From: BP-133 sp040756995 | Lineage (GTDB): Bacteria; Actinomycetota; Acidimicrobiia; IMCC26256; BP-133 | Direction of reading: 5' to 3' | Assembly (NCBI GenBank): GCA_040756995.1 | Contig: JBFLYK010000012.1 | Coordinates: 1-64,000, forward strand | DNA length: 64,000 nucleotides | Shown: one piece after another, positions 8,991-16,651 of the stretch | Layout of the letters: each line of letters opens with the position of its first letter | Position numbering within the stretch: the stretch's first letter is position 1 | Translations under genes and position numbers: made by a program | The notes under the pieces: model-generated | Seen by the model: the letters and a program-made list of their open reading frames with translations, nothing else | Told to the model about the DNA's origin: nothing | Databases searched by the model: none

Positions 8991-9911
8991 GTGACGACGA
9001 GCGGCCCGGCCGCCACCGCCACCTACCTCGGCTACCGGGTCGGCGCGGCCATCGCCATGGCCCTTCCCGAGTCCCTGTCGCGTCCCGCCGCCGGCCTGAC
9101 CGGGAAAGCGCTGGGGCTCGCCATGCGGGGGCGCCGGCAGATGCTCGGCCGTCACCTCCGCCGGATCCACGGCCCGCAACTCGAAGGCCGGGCCCTCGAC
9201 CGGGCCGTGAACGAGACGTTCGCCTCCTACGGCCGCTACTGGCTGGAGGTGTTCCGCCTGCCCCGCCAGGATCTCCTGGCCCTCGACGGCGACCGGTTCG
9301 TGGTCGAGGGTCGCGACCACGTCGACAAGGCCCTGGCCGAGGGGAAGGGCGTGGTCATCGGCACGCCGCACCTCGGGAACTGGGACCTCGGCGCCGCCTG
9401 GTTCGCCTCCCGGGGCTACCAGCCGACCACCGTCGTGGAGCCCATCGAGCCGCCGGCGCTGTTCGAGTGGTTCTGCTCCTACCGCCGGGCGCTGGGCATG
9501 GGCATCGTGCCGCTCGGGCCGGACGCCGGGACGGTCCTCCTGAAGAAGCTGCGGGAAGGCCTCATGGTCGGCCTGGTCTGCGATCGCGATCTGGCCGGCA
9601 ACGGCGTGGAGGTCGAGTTCTTCGGGGAGCGCACGACGTTCCCGGCCGGGCCCGCCACCCTGGCGCTGCGGGCCGGTGCGCCGCTCCTGGCCGGCGCCAA
9701 CTACTTCGAGGGCGACGCCCACCGCTGCGTCCTCCGGCCGCCGCTCGACACCTCCCGGCAGGGGTCGATCAAGGAGGACATCGGCCGGATCACGCAGGCC
9801 CTGGCCGCCGACTTCGAAGTTCTCATCCGGCGGGCCCCCGACCAGTGGCACCTCCTCCAGCCAAACTGGCCGAGTGATTTCCAGCTTCTGGGGAAGGAAA
9901 GGGCCGCGTGA
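8991..9911 (+). CDS. patA: Phosphatidylinositol mannoside acyltransferase (LpxL/HtrB family)
   Basis: A peripheral membrane acyltransferase of the LpxL/HtrB fold that acylates a mannose of phosphatidylinositol mannoside. The catalytic HX4D motif is HLGNWD, H127 to D132. The length of 306 residues is normal. The GTG start lies 18 bases after pgsA. The 3' end overlaps the following pimA start by 4 bases (GTGA), a sign of translational coupling. The operon position between pgsA and pimA matches the mycobacterial Rv2611c arrangement, which makes the PIM role much more likely than lipid A synthesis. Confidence 0.85.
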   Translation: MTTSGPAATATYLGYRVGAAIAMALPESLSRPAAGLTGKALGLAMRGRRQMLGRHLRRIHGPQLEGRALDRAVNETFASYGRYWLEVFRLPRQDLLALDGDRFVVEGRDHVDKALAEGKGVVIGTPHLGNWDLGAAWFASRGYQPTTVVEPIEPPALFEWFCSYRRALGMGIVPLGPDAGTVLLKKLREGLMVGLVCDRDLAGNGVEVEFFGERTTFPAGPATLALRAGAPLLAGANYFEGDAHRCVLRPPLDTSRQGSIKEDIGRITQALAADFEVLIRRAPDQWHLLQPNWPSDFQLLGKERAA

Positions 9912-10999
9912 GGGTCGTTCTCATCTGCCCCTACTCGCTGACGCTGCCCGGCGGCGTGCAGGGCCAGGTCCTGGGTCTCGCCCGGGCGCTCCGTCAGCGC
10001 GGCATCTCGGCCACCGTCCTCGGCCCCTGTGACGGGCCGCCGCCGGAGGCGGGCGTCGTTTCCGGCGGCCGCAGCGTGTCGCTGGCGGCCAACGGTTCGG
10101 TGGCGCCGCTGGCGCTCGACCCCACCACCATCCGCCGCACGCTCGACGTGCTGGCCGCCGAACAGCCCGACGTCCTCCACCTCCACGAGCCGCTCGTTCC
10201 CGGGCCGGCGCTGACCGCCCTGCTGGCCGGGTCGGTGCCGGCCGTGGGCACGTTCCACGCCTCGGGGCGCGTCCCGGCCTACGTGTGGCTCCGGCCGGCG
10301 GTGCGGGGCGTCGCCCGGCGCATCGGCATCCGGACGGCCGTCTCGCCGGAGGCCCGCGCCCTGGCGGAACGGTGGCTGGGTGGCGCCTGCCACGTCCTGC
10401 CCAACGGCGTGGAGGTGGAGCGCTTCGCCAAGGCCGATCCCTGGCCGGCGCCCGAGACGCCGGGCGGCACCGGGCGGACGATCCTCTTCGTCGGCCGGCA
10501 CGAACCCCGCAAGGGCCTCGAGGTGCTTCTCGAAGCCTTCCGGCGCCTCGATCGCGACGCCGTGCTGTGGGTGGCCGGCGAAGGGCCGAACACCAGCGCC
10601 CTGGCCGCCGCCGCGCCGCCGGGCGTCGAGTGGCTGGGCCGCATCTCCGACCAGGAGCTGGCCCAGCGCCTCCGAGCGGCGACGGTGTTCTGCGCCCCGT
10701 CGCTCCACGGCGAGTCGTTCGGCGTGGTCCTCTTGGAGGCGATGGCCGCCGGCACCCCGGTCGTCGCTTCGGACATCTCCGGCTACCGCGACGTCGCCCG
10801 TCACGCTAAGGAGGCGGTCCTCGTCCCCGGGGGCGACCCGGCCGCCCTGGCCGAGGGGCTCCGCCAGGTGCTCGACGATCCGACGCTGGCCGGCCGCCTC
10901 GTCGAGGCCGGCACCGCCCGGGCCGCCGGCTTCTCGATGGAGCGCCTGGCCGCCCGCTACATCGACCTCTACGAAACCCTGCTGGCCCGAACTCCGTAG
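9908..10999 (+). CDS. pimA: Phosphatidylinositol alpha-mannosyltransferase PimA (GT4)
   Basis: A GT-B-fold, GT4 family enzyme that transfers mannose from GDP-mannose to the inositol ring, the first mannosylation step of PIM synthesis at the inner face of the membrane. Visible features are the N-terminal glycine loop GGVQGQ (residues 15-20), HEPLVPG in the acceptor domain, FVGRHEPRKG in the donor domain, and the EX7E pair E269 and E277 in GESFGVVLLE. The length of 363 residues is close to mycobacterial PimA. It is the third gene of the pgsA-patA-pimA unit. Its end overlaps the convergent membrane-protein gene by 31 bases. Confidence 0.88.
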   Translation: MRVVLICPYSLTLPGGVQGQVLGLARALRQRGISATVLGPCDGPPPEAGVVSGGRSVSLAANGSVAPLALDPTTIRRTLDVLAAEQPDVLHLHEPLVPGPALTALLAGSVPAVGTFHASGRVPAYVWLRPAVRGVARRIGIRTAVSPEARALAERWLGGACHVLPNGVEVERFAKADPWPAPETPGGTGRTILFVGRHEPRKGLEVLLEAFRRLDRDAVLWVAGEGPNTSALAAAAPPGVEWLGRISDQELAQRLRAATVFCAPSLHGESFGVVLLEAMAAGTPVVASDISGYRDVARHAKEAVLVPGGDPAALAEGLRQVLDDPTLAGRLVEAGTARAAGFSMERLAARYIDLYETLLARTP

Positions 11000-11478
11000 G
11001 ACCGCGCCTCGGCCAGGGCGCCGGCGACGAGCGGAAGGGTCTCCAGCAGGTTGTAGAGGAAATGGAGATCGGGGCGGGCGATCGGGAGCCCCCCGGCCAG
11101 CGCGCCTCCCCGGGCCAGCAGGCCGGGGGTCCCGGCGACGCCGGTGGTGAGGTAGGTGGTCAGCAGGCCGGCGTGCTCGAAGGCGTGCCAGGCGGCGATG
11201 ACGAGCACTCCCTGCAGCCAGCGGTTCTGGCGGTAGTGCCGGACGAGGGCGGCCACGGCGCCGAGAATCCAGATGTTCCAGAGGAAATGCACCCACTCGA
11301 TGTCGAGCTGTCCCACGACGCCGCGGGCCGCCGGGCCCTCCCGGCCGAGCCCGTGGATCTGGACGAGCTGGGCGGCGTGCTCGCCCACGTGGGCGGTCTG
11401 GGTCACGACCAGCAGGACGAAGAAGGCCAGCCATCCATCTCGCAGGACCCGGGCCTGGAGGGCCCCGACGCGGTTCAT
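10969..11478 (-). CDS. Membrane protein with duplicated HxxEH and HFLxN motifs
   Basis: A 169-residue multi-pass protein, about four hydrophobic segments, of no family I recognise. It contains two similar halves: HVGEH (30-34) followed by HFLWN (64-68), and HAFEH (98-102) followed by HFLYN (139-143). Repeated His/Glu pairs in or near membrane helices suggest metal or haem binding, but this is inference. It is convergent with pimA and lies 13 bases downstream of the next minus-strand gene, so it may be co-transcribed with the barrel protein and methyltransferase genes. Confidence 0.6.
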   Translation of the reverse strand: MNRVGALQARVLRDGWLAFFVLLVVTQTAHVGEHAAQLVQIHGLGREGPAARGVVGQLDIEWVHFLWNIWILGAVAALVRHYRQNRWLQGVLVIAAWHAFEHAGLLTTYLTTGVAGTPGLLARGGALAGGLPIARPDLHFLYNLLETLPLVAGALAEARSYGVRASRVS

Positions 11479-11491
11479 GAGAGCCCTCGGA

Positions 11492-12151
11492 TCAGCGGAG
11501 CTGGAACTCGAAGCGGAAGCTCGGAGCGGGCCCGATGACTCCGGCCGGGCCCAGCTTCGTGGTGTTGTGCCCGACGAAGTGCTGGATGACCACGCCGGAG
11601 GCCCCGGCGTACCGACCCGTGCCTCCGATCACGGACCGGATGCCGGGCTGGGTGGGGTCAAAGGTGGGGAGGGCGGTCTGCTCCAGCCCATGGGAGGTCA
11701 GCTGGTCGGGCGGGAAGAGGCGCTTCGGCGTGATCTGGCCCAGGAGATATTCCTGCGTGGTGAGGACGCCCGGTTGGGGTCGGGTCGCCGAGTCGATGAA
11801 CCAGCCGCGACAGAACCAGGTTCCGATCGGGGGCGCCGCCGCCGGGTCGAAGCCGTCGCCTCCGATGGTCCCGGCCGGGTAGAGCAGTCCCTCGACGACG
11901 AACACCGAGCCGGCGTGGTCCGAAGGCGGGTGGCTGCCCGGCGCGATGAGCATCCTGAGCGTCTCGCCCAGCAGGGCGCAGTCGAGGACGAGCGTGCTCC
12001 CTTCGCTGCCGGCGGAGGCGGCGTCGGAGCGGGTGGCGCCGAGACCGGCGATCATCGCCCCCACGCCTCCGGCGAGGAGCCCTTGCCGGAGGATCTCCCG
12101 ACGGCCGACGGTCTCGCCCGATCCGGGTGCGGTGTGGATGGTTCGGGTCAT
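11492..12151 (-). CDS. Tat-exported dirigent/allene-oxide-cyclase-like barrel protein
   Basis: A 219-residue protein with a twin-arginine-like leader (GRREILRQGLL followed by a hydrophobic stretch ending near residue 45). The mature region carries GGTGRYAGASG, the glycine-rich turn typical of allene-oxide-cyclase/dirigent-like barrels found in actinobacterial exported proteins. Two Cys are present in the mature chain. No enzyme activity can be assigned. The start ATG at 12151 follows GAAAGGGGGAGAG. It lies 23 bases downstream of the methyltransferase gene and was probably co-transcribed with it. Confidence 0.6.
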   Translation of the reverse strand: MTRTIHTAPGSGETVGRREILRQGLLAGGVGAMIAGLGATRSDAASAGSEGSTLVLDCALLGETLRMLIAPGSHPPSDHAGSVFVVEGLLYPAGTIGGDGFDPAAAPPIGTWFCRGWFIDSATRPQPGVLTTQEYLLGQITPKRLFPPDQLTSHGLEQTALPTFDPTQPGIRSVIGGTGRYAGASGVVIQHFVGHNTTKLGPAGVIGPAPSFRFEFQLR

Positions 12152-12174
12152 GACTCTCTCCCCCTTTCGCGGCG

Positions 12175-13254
12175 CTAGGGCCGGATCTCGTAGAGGTTGT
12201 GGAACGGGTTGTCGATCGGGACGGCGCGCACCGCCGAGAACCCCGCCTCGCCGCACAGCTCGCGCACCTTGGGCTCGTGGAACCCCACCGTGCCGAGCCC
12301 CTCGCCGCCGCCGGCCAGCGACGTCGTCATGCAGTACATGACCGAGAAACCGAGGAAGAGCGCGCCCAGCGGGCCGAGGTTCTCCTCCAGGCGCTCGGAG
12401 CAGTGGATGTCGAGGCACACGTAGATCCCGCCCGGCCGCAGGGCCCGGCGGATCGAGCGGAGCAGCCCGCGAGGGTCGACGGCGTCGTGGACGACGTCGA
12501 ACGTGGTGATGATGTCGTACTGCTCGGGAAGGCCCCCCGCCCCGTCCGCCACCTCGAAGCGGACCCGATCCGCCACGCCGGCGGACTCCGCCAGGATCCG
12601 GGCCCGGGCGACCGACGGCTCGAAGACGTCGTAACCCACGAAGCTCGAGTTCGGGAACGCGGTAGCCAGCCGCACCAGCGCCCGGCCCCGGCCGCACCCG
12701 ACGTCGGCCAGCGTCGCGCCCCGCTCCAGCCGGCGTTCCACCTCCGGCATGGCCGGGATCCACACCGGCAGGAGCAGGTTCTCGAACCACCCGTTGGTGA
12801 AGCGCTCCATGCCGTCCCACCAGTGGGCGCCGTAGCCGGACTGGCTCAGGCCGCCGCCCTCCCGGAAGACACGGACCACCTCGTCGAGCCGGCTCGCCAA
12901 CCCGATGATCATCTGATGGGGCCCGCCGAAGAAGTACGGGCCCGCTTCCTCGGCTAGGGCCGGAGCATGCTCCGGCGGCAACGTGAACCGGGTGGTCGCC
13001 GGGTCGTAGTCCAGGTAGCCGGCCGCCGCCATGGCCGCCAACCACTCCCGGGCGTACCGCTCGTTCACCCCGGACCGCTCGGCCAGCTCGGGGGCGGTCA
13101 CCGGGCCGAGGACGGCCAGATCCTTGAAGAGCCCGAGGCGGTCGCCCACGGCCGCCAGGAACGTCGTCAGCGTGCCGCTGGTATCACCCAGCACCCGGCC
13201 GACGAAGGCTTCGACGTCGGCCTGGTTCAGCGTCGTACCGGTTGTCGCCGTCAC
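12175..13254 (-). CDS. SAM-dependent methyltransferase with N-terminal winged helix
   Basis: A class I methyltransferase of 359 residues. A winged-helix segment comes first (about residues 30-90, the arrangement seen in Rv2258c-like and O-methyltransferase-like proteins). A Rossmann domain follows, with motif I DVGCGRG at 184-190, an acidic motif II (GYDVFE) and a motif near TFDVVHD. The substrate is unknown; members with this layout methylate small molecules. The GTG start at 13254 has GGGAGGG 5-6 bases upstream. It is divergent from the regulator gene starting at 13404, so the 149-base gap holds both promoters. Confidence 0.8.
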   Translation of the reverse strand: MTATTGTTLNQADVEAFVGRVLGDTSGTLTTFLAAVGDRLGLFKDLAVLGPVTAPELAERSGVNERYAREWLAAMAAAGYLDYDPATTRFTLPPEHAPALAEEAGPYFFGGPHQMIIGLASRLDEVVRVFREGGGLSQSGYGAHWWDGMERFTNGWFENLLLPVWIPAMPEVERRLERGATLADVGCGRGRALVRLATAFPNSSFVGYDVFEPSVARARILAESAGVADRVRFEVADGAGGLPEQYDIITTFDVVHDAVDPRGLLRSIRRALRPGGIYVCLDIHCSERLEENLGPLGALFLGFSVMYCMTTSLAGGGEGLGTVGFHEPKVRELCGEAGFSAVRAVPIDNPFHNLYEIRP

Positions 13255-13403
13255 CGCACCCTCCCGTGGTCGCGTTTCGTTCTTCAGCCTGCGCCCCCAG
13301 GCCGCCGGGCACCTCAGTGCCCGGTACGGAAAGGCGCAGGCCGCAGTACGGAATCGGCGGCCCGGCCCTCTCGCCCGGGCCGGTGCGGTGCGACAATGAC
13401 GCC

Positions 13404-16202
13404 GTGGGCGGGGGCAGTCCGCGGGTGCCGAAGCGGCTTCGGGAAGCGGGCGTCAGCAAGCGGGAGGCCGAGGTGCTGGTCCTGCTGGCCGAGCGCCTGG
13501 CCAACGCTGAGATCGCCAAGCGGCTGTTCGTCTCCGAGCGCACGGTCGAGAGCCACGTCTCTTCCTTGCTGCGAAAGCTCGGTGGCACCCGGGCCGATCT
13601 GGTCGAGGTCGGCCGGACGCTCAGCACCGCCCTGCCCGACGAGCTCCCGGCGGCGCTGGCCTCGCTGCTCCCGTCCGGCGAGGCGGGAACGTTCGTCGGC
13701 CGGGCGGACGAGATGGCGCTGGCCGAGCGGGTGCTGGCCGCCCCGGGTCGCCGGGCCGCGACGGTGTGGATCACGGGCGAACCGGGGATCGGCAAGACAC
13801 GACTGGCGGCGGAGATCGCCCGCCGGGCCCACGCCGGTGGGGCGCTCGTCCTCTTCGGCCGCTGCAACGAGGACCTCGCCCTGCCGTACCAGCCGTTCCT
13901 CGAGGCGCTGCAGTGGTTCACGACCCAGCTGCCCGACGACGAGCTCCCCCGCCGGCTGGGCGCCGCCCCGGGGGAGCTGACGCGGCTCGTACCGGCGCTG
14001 GGAGCCCGCCTCGGCGGTCTCGAACCCCGTCCGTCCCTCACCCCCGAAATCGAGCAGTACCGGATGTTCGAGGCCATCCGCTCCTGGCTGTCGGGCGCCG
14101 CCGACCGGGTGCTGTTCGTCCTGGATGACGTCCACTGGGCGACGGCCCCCACGCTGCAACTGCTGGCCCATGTGGCCGCCAGCGACGAGCCCGCCGGCGT
14201 CGTGTTCGTCTGCACCGCCCGCGACACGACCCCGGATCGGAACGAGCGCCTCAGCGTCCTCGCCGAAGAACTCGCCCGCCGCGGCTCCGTGACGCACCGC
14301 GTCGGCCTTCGAGGGCTGCAGGTCCACGCCGTGGCGGAGCTCGTCGAGCGGCTGCTCCAGCGGGGCCTCGACGAGGAGTTGCGGGCCCTGACCGTGACCC
14401 TGCACCGGGAGACGGCGGGGAACCCTCTGTTCGTGCGGGCCCTGCTGTCGAGCCTTCCCGAGCAGGAAGCGTGGTCGGCGGCCGGGTTGCCCGGGAGCGT
14501 GGCGGAGACGGTGCGCCGCCGGGTGAGCTCCCTCCCCGGCGAGGTGAGCGAAGTGCTCCGGGTGGCGGCGCTCGTGGGGTTGGAATTCGACCTGCGGGTG
14601 GTTGCCCTCGCCGGCGGTTGGGACGAACTGGCCGTCCTCGAAGTCCTGGAACTGGCCGACGGCGCCGGTCTCGTCGAGGAAGGGGACGCCAACCACTACC
14701 GGTTCGTCCACGCCCTCGTGCGGTCGGCCCTGAGTGCCGAGCTGAGCCGTTCGCGCCGCGTGCGGTGGCACCACCGGATCGGGGAGGCCATCGAGAGGTT
14801 GCACGGCGGCCGCATCGACGAGAACGCCGGGGCCCTCGCCTACCACTTCTTCAACGCCGTGTCGGTCGGTGGAGCCGACAAGGCCTACCGCTACGGTCTC
14901 CTGGCCGCCCGAAGGGCCGAAGAGCTGCACTCCCACGAGCAGGCGGCCGAGGCGTACGGCCGGGCGCTGACCGTGCTCGACGAGCTCGACGACGTCGGGC
15001 CTGCCGACCGCTGCGAACTGCTCCTGGCGCTGGGCCGGGCGCAGGGACGGGCCGGAGATTTCCGATCGGCGCTCGAGACCTTGCGGTCCGCAGCCGACGA
15101 GGCCGACCGACGGCAGCTGGCGGTGCTCCTGGCCCGGGCGGCCCTCGCCTACGAGGGCGTGAGCTGGCCGACGGGCTTTCACGGCCGCGACGCGCTGGAG
15201 TTGCTCCGGAGGGCCGAGAACGCTCTGCCCCCTGAGGAGACGGAGCTCAGGGTGCTCACGGCCGCCTCCCTGGCCCGGGCGCTGGAGTTGAGCGGGCAGC
15301 GGACCGAGGCCCTGGCCCGGGGAGAGGAGGCGCTGGCGGCCGCCATCCGCCTCGGTCGAAAGGCCACGACCGCCGCCGTCCTGTGGCGGACGGCCTTCCC
15401 CTACATGGACATCGTCCACGCTCCCCTCATGGCGGCTCGAACGGCCGAACTGCGGGCCATGGCCGCCGAGCTGGGAGACGCCGAGCTCCGGGCCTGGGCG
15501 CTCAGCACGGGGATCATCGCCGCCACCCAGCTCTTCGAGACGCGGGCGGTCGACGAGATGCTGTCCGAGCTCGCCGAACTGGCCACCCAGCTCCGCCAGC
15601 CATGGCTCGACGTGATGCTCAACTTCCATCTCCACTGCCGGGCGTTCCTGGCCGGCGAGCTGGAGGAAGCGGAGCGTCGCCTGGCCGACGCTCGCCGCCA
15701 CGATCGGGCGCTGGGGTGGGGCACCGATGCCCTCTACGGGATCGGACTGTTCCTGATCCGGCGGAAGCAGGGCCGCCTGCACGAGATCGCTCCGATCCTG
15801 CGGGCGCTCGTGGCCACCAGCCCGCCGGACCGGTTGTGGCGCCCGGGCCTCGCCGCGCTCTACGCCGAACTGGGGATGCTCGATGATGCCCGCCGGGAGT
15901 TCGATCACCTGGCGGCGGACGACTTCCGGGCCGTGCCCTACGACGCCACCCGCGACTTCACCCTGGCTCTGCTGGGTGAGGTCTGCGTGGCGCTGGGTGA
16001 CGCCGAGCGGGCGCGCTGGCTGTTCCACGCGCTCCGTCCGCTGGAAGGGAAATGCCTGGCGTTCCAGGGCTGCCTACCGGCCCTCGGTCCGGCCGACCGT
16101 CTCCTCGGGCTGCTGGCCGCCACGGCCGGGGACCGGAATGAGGCGGAGCGGCTCCGTGCATCCGCCCCGAGAGAGGAGGGCACACCGTGCCTCTCTACAT
16201 GA
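13404..16202 (+). CDS. LuxR-type HTH / AAA ATPase / TPR regulator
   Basis: A 932-residue signal-transduction protein. A LuxR-type helix-turn-helix lies at about residues 18-60 (SKREAEVL ... SERTVESHVSSLL). A STAND/AAA_16-like ATPase follows, with Walker A GEPGIGKT at 125-132 and Walker B ending D241-D242. The long C-terminal half is helical and looks like tetratricopeptide repeats. Large LuxR-family ATPases (LAL or MalT type) usually carry the HTH at the C-terminus; here it is at the N-terminus. The GTG at 13404 is chosen because GACAAT, a -10-like box, ends 6 bases upstream; a GTG at 13425 is possible. The last 16 bases overlap the DUF4242 gene. It probably controls nearby genes, but no target site was identified. 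Confidence 0.8.
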   Translation: MGGGSPRVPKRLREAGVSKREAEVLVLLAERLANAEIAKRLFVSERTVESHVSSLLRKLGGTRADLVEVGRTLSTALPDELPAALASLLPSGEAGTFVGRADEMALAERVLAAPGRRAATVWITGEPGIGKTRLAAEIARRAHAGGALVLFGRCNEDLALPYQPFLEALQWFTTQLPDDELPRRLGAAPGELTRLVPALGARLGGLEPRPSLTPEIEQYRMFEAIRSWLSGAADRVLFVLDDVHWATAPTLQLLAHVAASDEPAGVVFVCTARDTTPDRNERLSVLAEELARRGSVTHRVGLRGLQVHAVAELVERLLQRGLDEELRALTVTLHRETAGNPLFVRALLSSLPEQEAWSAAGLPGSVAETVRRRVSSLPGEVSEVLRVAALVGLEFDLRVVALAGGWDELAVLEVLELADGAGLVEEGDANHYRFVHALVRSALSAELSRSRRVRWHHRIGEAIERLHGGRIDENAGALAYHFFNAVSVGGADKAYRYGLLAARRAEELHSHEQAAEAYGRALTVLDELDDVGPADRCELLLALGRAQGRAGDFRSALETLRSAADEADRRQLAVLLARAALAYEGVSWPTGFHGRDALELLRRAENALPPEETELRVLTAASLARALELSGQRTEALARGEEALAAAIRLGRKATTAAVLWRTAFPYMDIVHAPLMAARTAELRAMAAELGDAELRAWALSTGIIAATQLFETRAVDEMLSELAELATQLRQPWLDVMLNFHLHCRAFLAGELEEAERRLADARRHDRALGWGTDALYGIGLFLIRRKQGRLHEIAPILRALVATSPPDRLWRPGLAALYAELGMLDDARREFDHLAADDFRAVPYDATRDFTLALLGEVCVALGDAERARWLFHALRPLEGKCLAFQGCLPALGPADRLLGLLAATAGDRNEAERLRASAPREEGTPCLST

Positions 16203-16444
16203 TCGAACGGACCTTCGCCGAGCGACTCGAGATCACACGGGAAGATCAGGACCGCGTCAAAGCGATCAACGCCGAGGAAGGGGTGGAGTGGCTCTACTCC
16301 TTCCTCAGCCTGGACCGGAAGCGGACGTACTGCCTGTACGAGGCGCCCAACCCCGAGGCGATCATGGCCGCCGCCCGCCGGGCCGGCGTTCCGGTCGACG
16401 CCATCGTCGAGGTCGACGAGTTGCGGGCCGACGCCTTCAGCTGA
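16187..16444 (+). CDS. DUF4242 small protein (SCO4226-like)
   Basis: An 85-residue protein of the DUF4242 family, a ferredoxin-like fold. The Streptomyces member SCO4226 is known to bind nickel; metal binding here is only by analogy. It begins MPLYMIER and contains the family pattern of an early Glu/Arg-rich helix and a central aromatic segment (VEWLYSFLS). The GTG start at 16187 overlaps the regulator gene and has GAGAGGAGGG upstream inside that gene, which implies translational coupling. A strong hairpin follows the stop. Confidence 0.75.
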   Translation: MPLYMIERTFAERLEITREDQDRVKAINAEEGVEWLYSFLSLDRKRTYCLYEAPNPEAIMAAARRAGVPVDAIVEVDELRADAFS

Positions 16445-16453
16445 AGCCGGAAA

Positions 16454-16505
16454 ACAGAGCGACCCCGTGGCGCAGGGGGGAGTCGCCACGGGGTCGTTGC
16501 TCTGT
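16454..16505 (+). terminator. Strong hairpin after the DUF4242 gene
   Basis: A perfect 12-bp stem (GACCCCGTGGCG at 16461-16472 with its complement at 16484-16495) is extended by a 7-bp outer stem (ACAGAGC with GCTCTGT) across a 3-base bulge, with an 11-base loop. It lies 10 bases after the stop codon. There is no T tract. It probably ends the regulator-DUF4242 transcript or protects its 3' end. Confidence 0.6.
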
Positions 16506-16596
16506 CGCTCACCCGGCGCCGGTGCCGGTCGGAATCGTCCGGCCCGGCGTGGGCCACCTCGGATCGGTGGGGCGGCCCGGGTGAGACCTTCACAGC

Positions 16597-16622
16597 TCCC
16601 GGACGCCGCCCGACGTCCGGGA
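16597..16622 (-). terminator. Hairpin after the LPRTG surface-protein gene
   Basis: A perfect 9-bp stem (TCCCGGACG at 16597-16605, complement at 16614-16622) with an 8-base loop lies 29 bases beyond the stop of the minus-strand surface-protein gene. The position suggests a terminator for that gene; no T tract is present on either side. Apart from these two hairpins, I see nothing in 16445-16651. Confidence 0.45.
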
Positions 16623-16651
16623 ACCGGATCAGGTACCGCTACTGCTGCTGC

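Noticed and set aside
16600..16650. Possible tRNA or small RNA after the hairpins
   Set aside because: No cloverleaf or CCA-type end could be built; only the short hairpin is supported.
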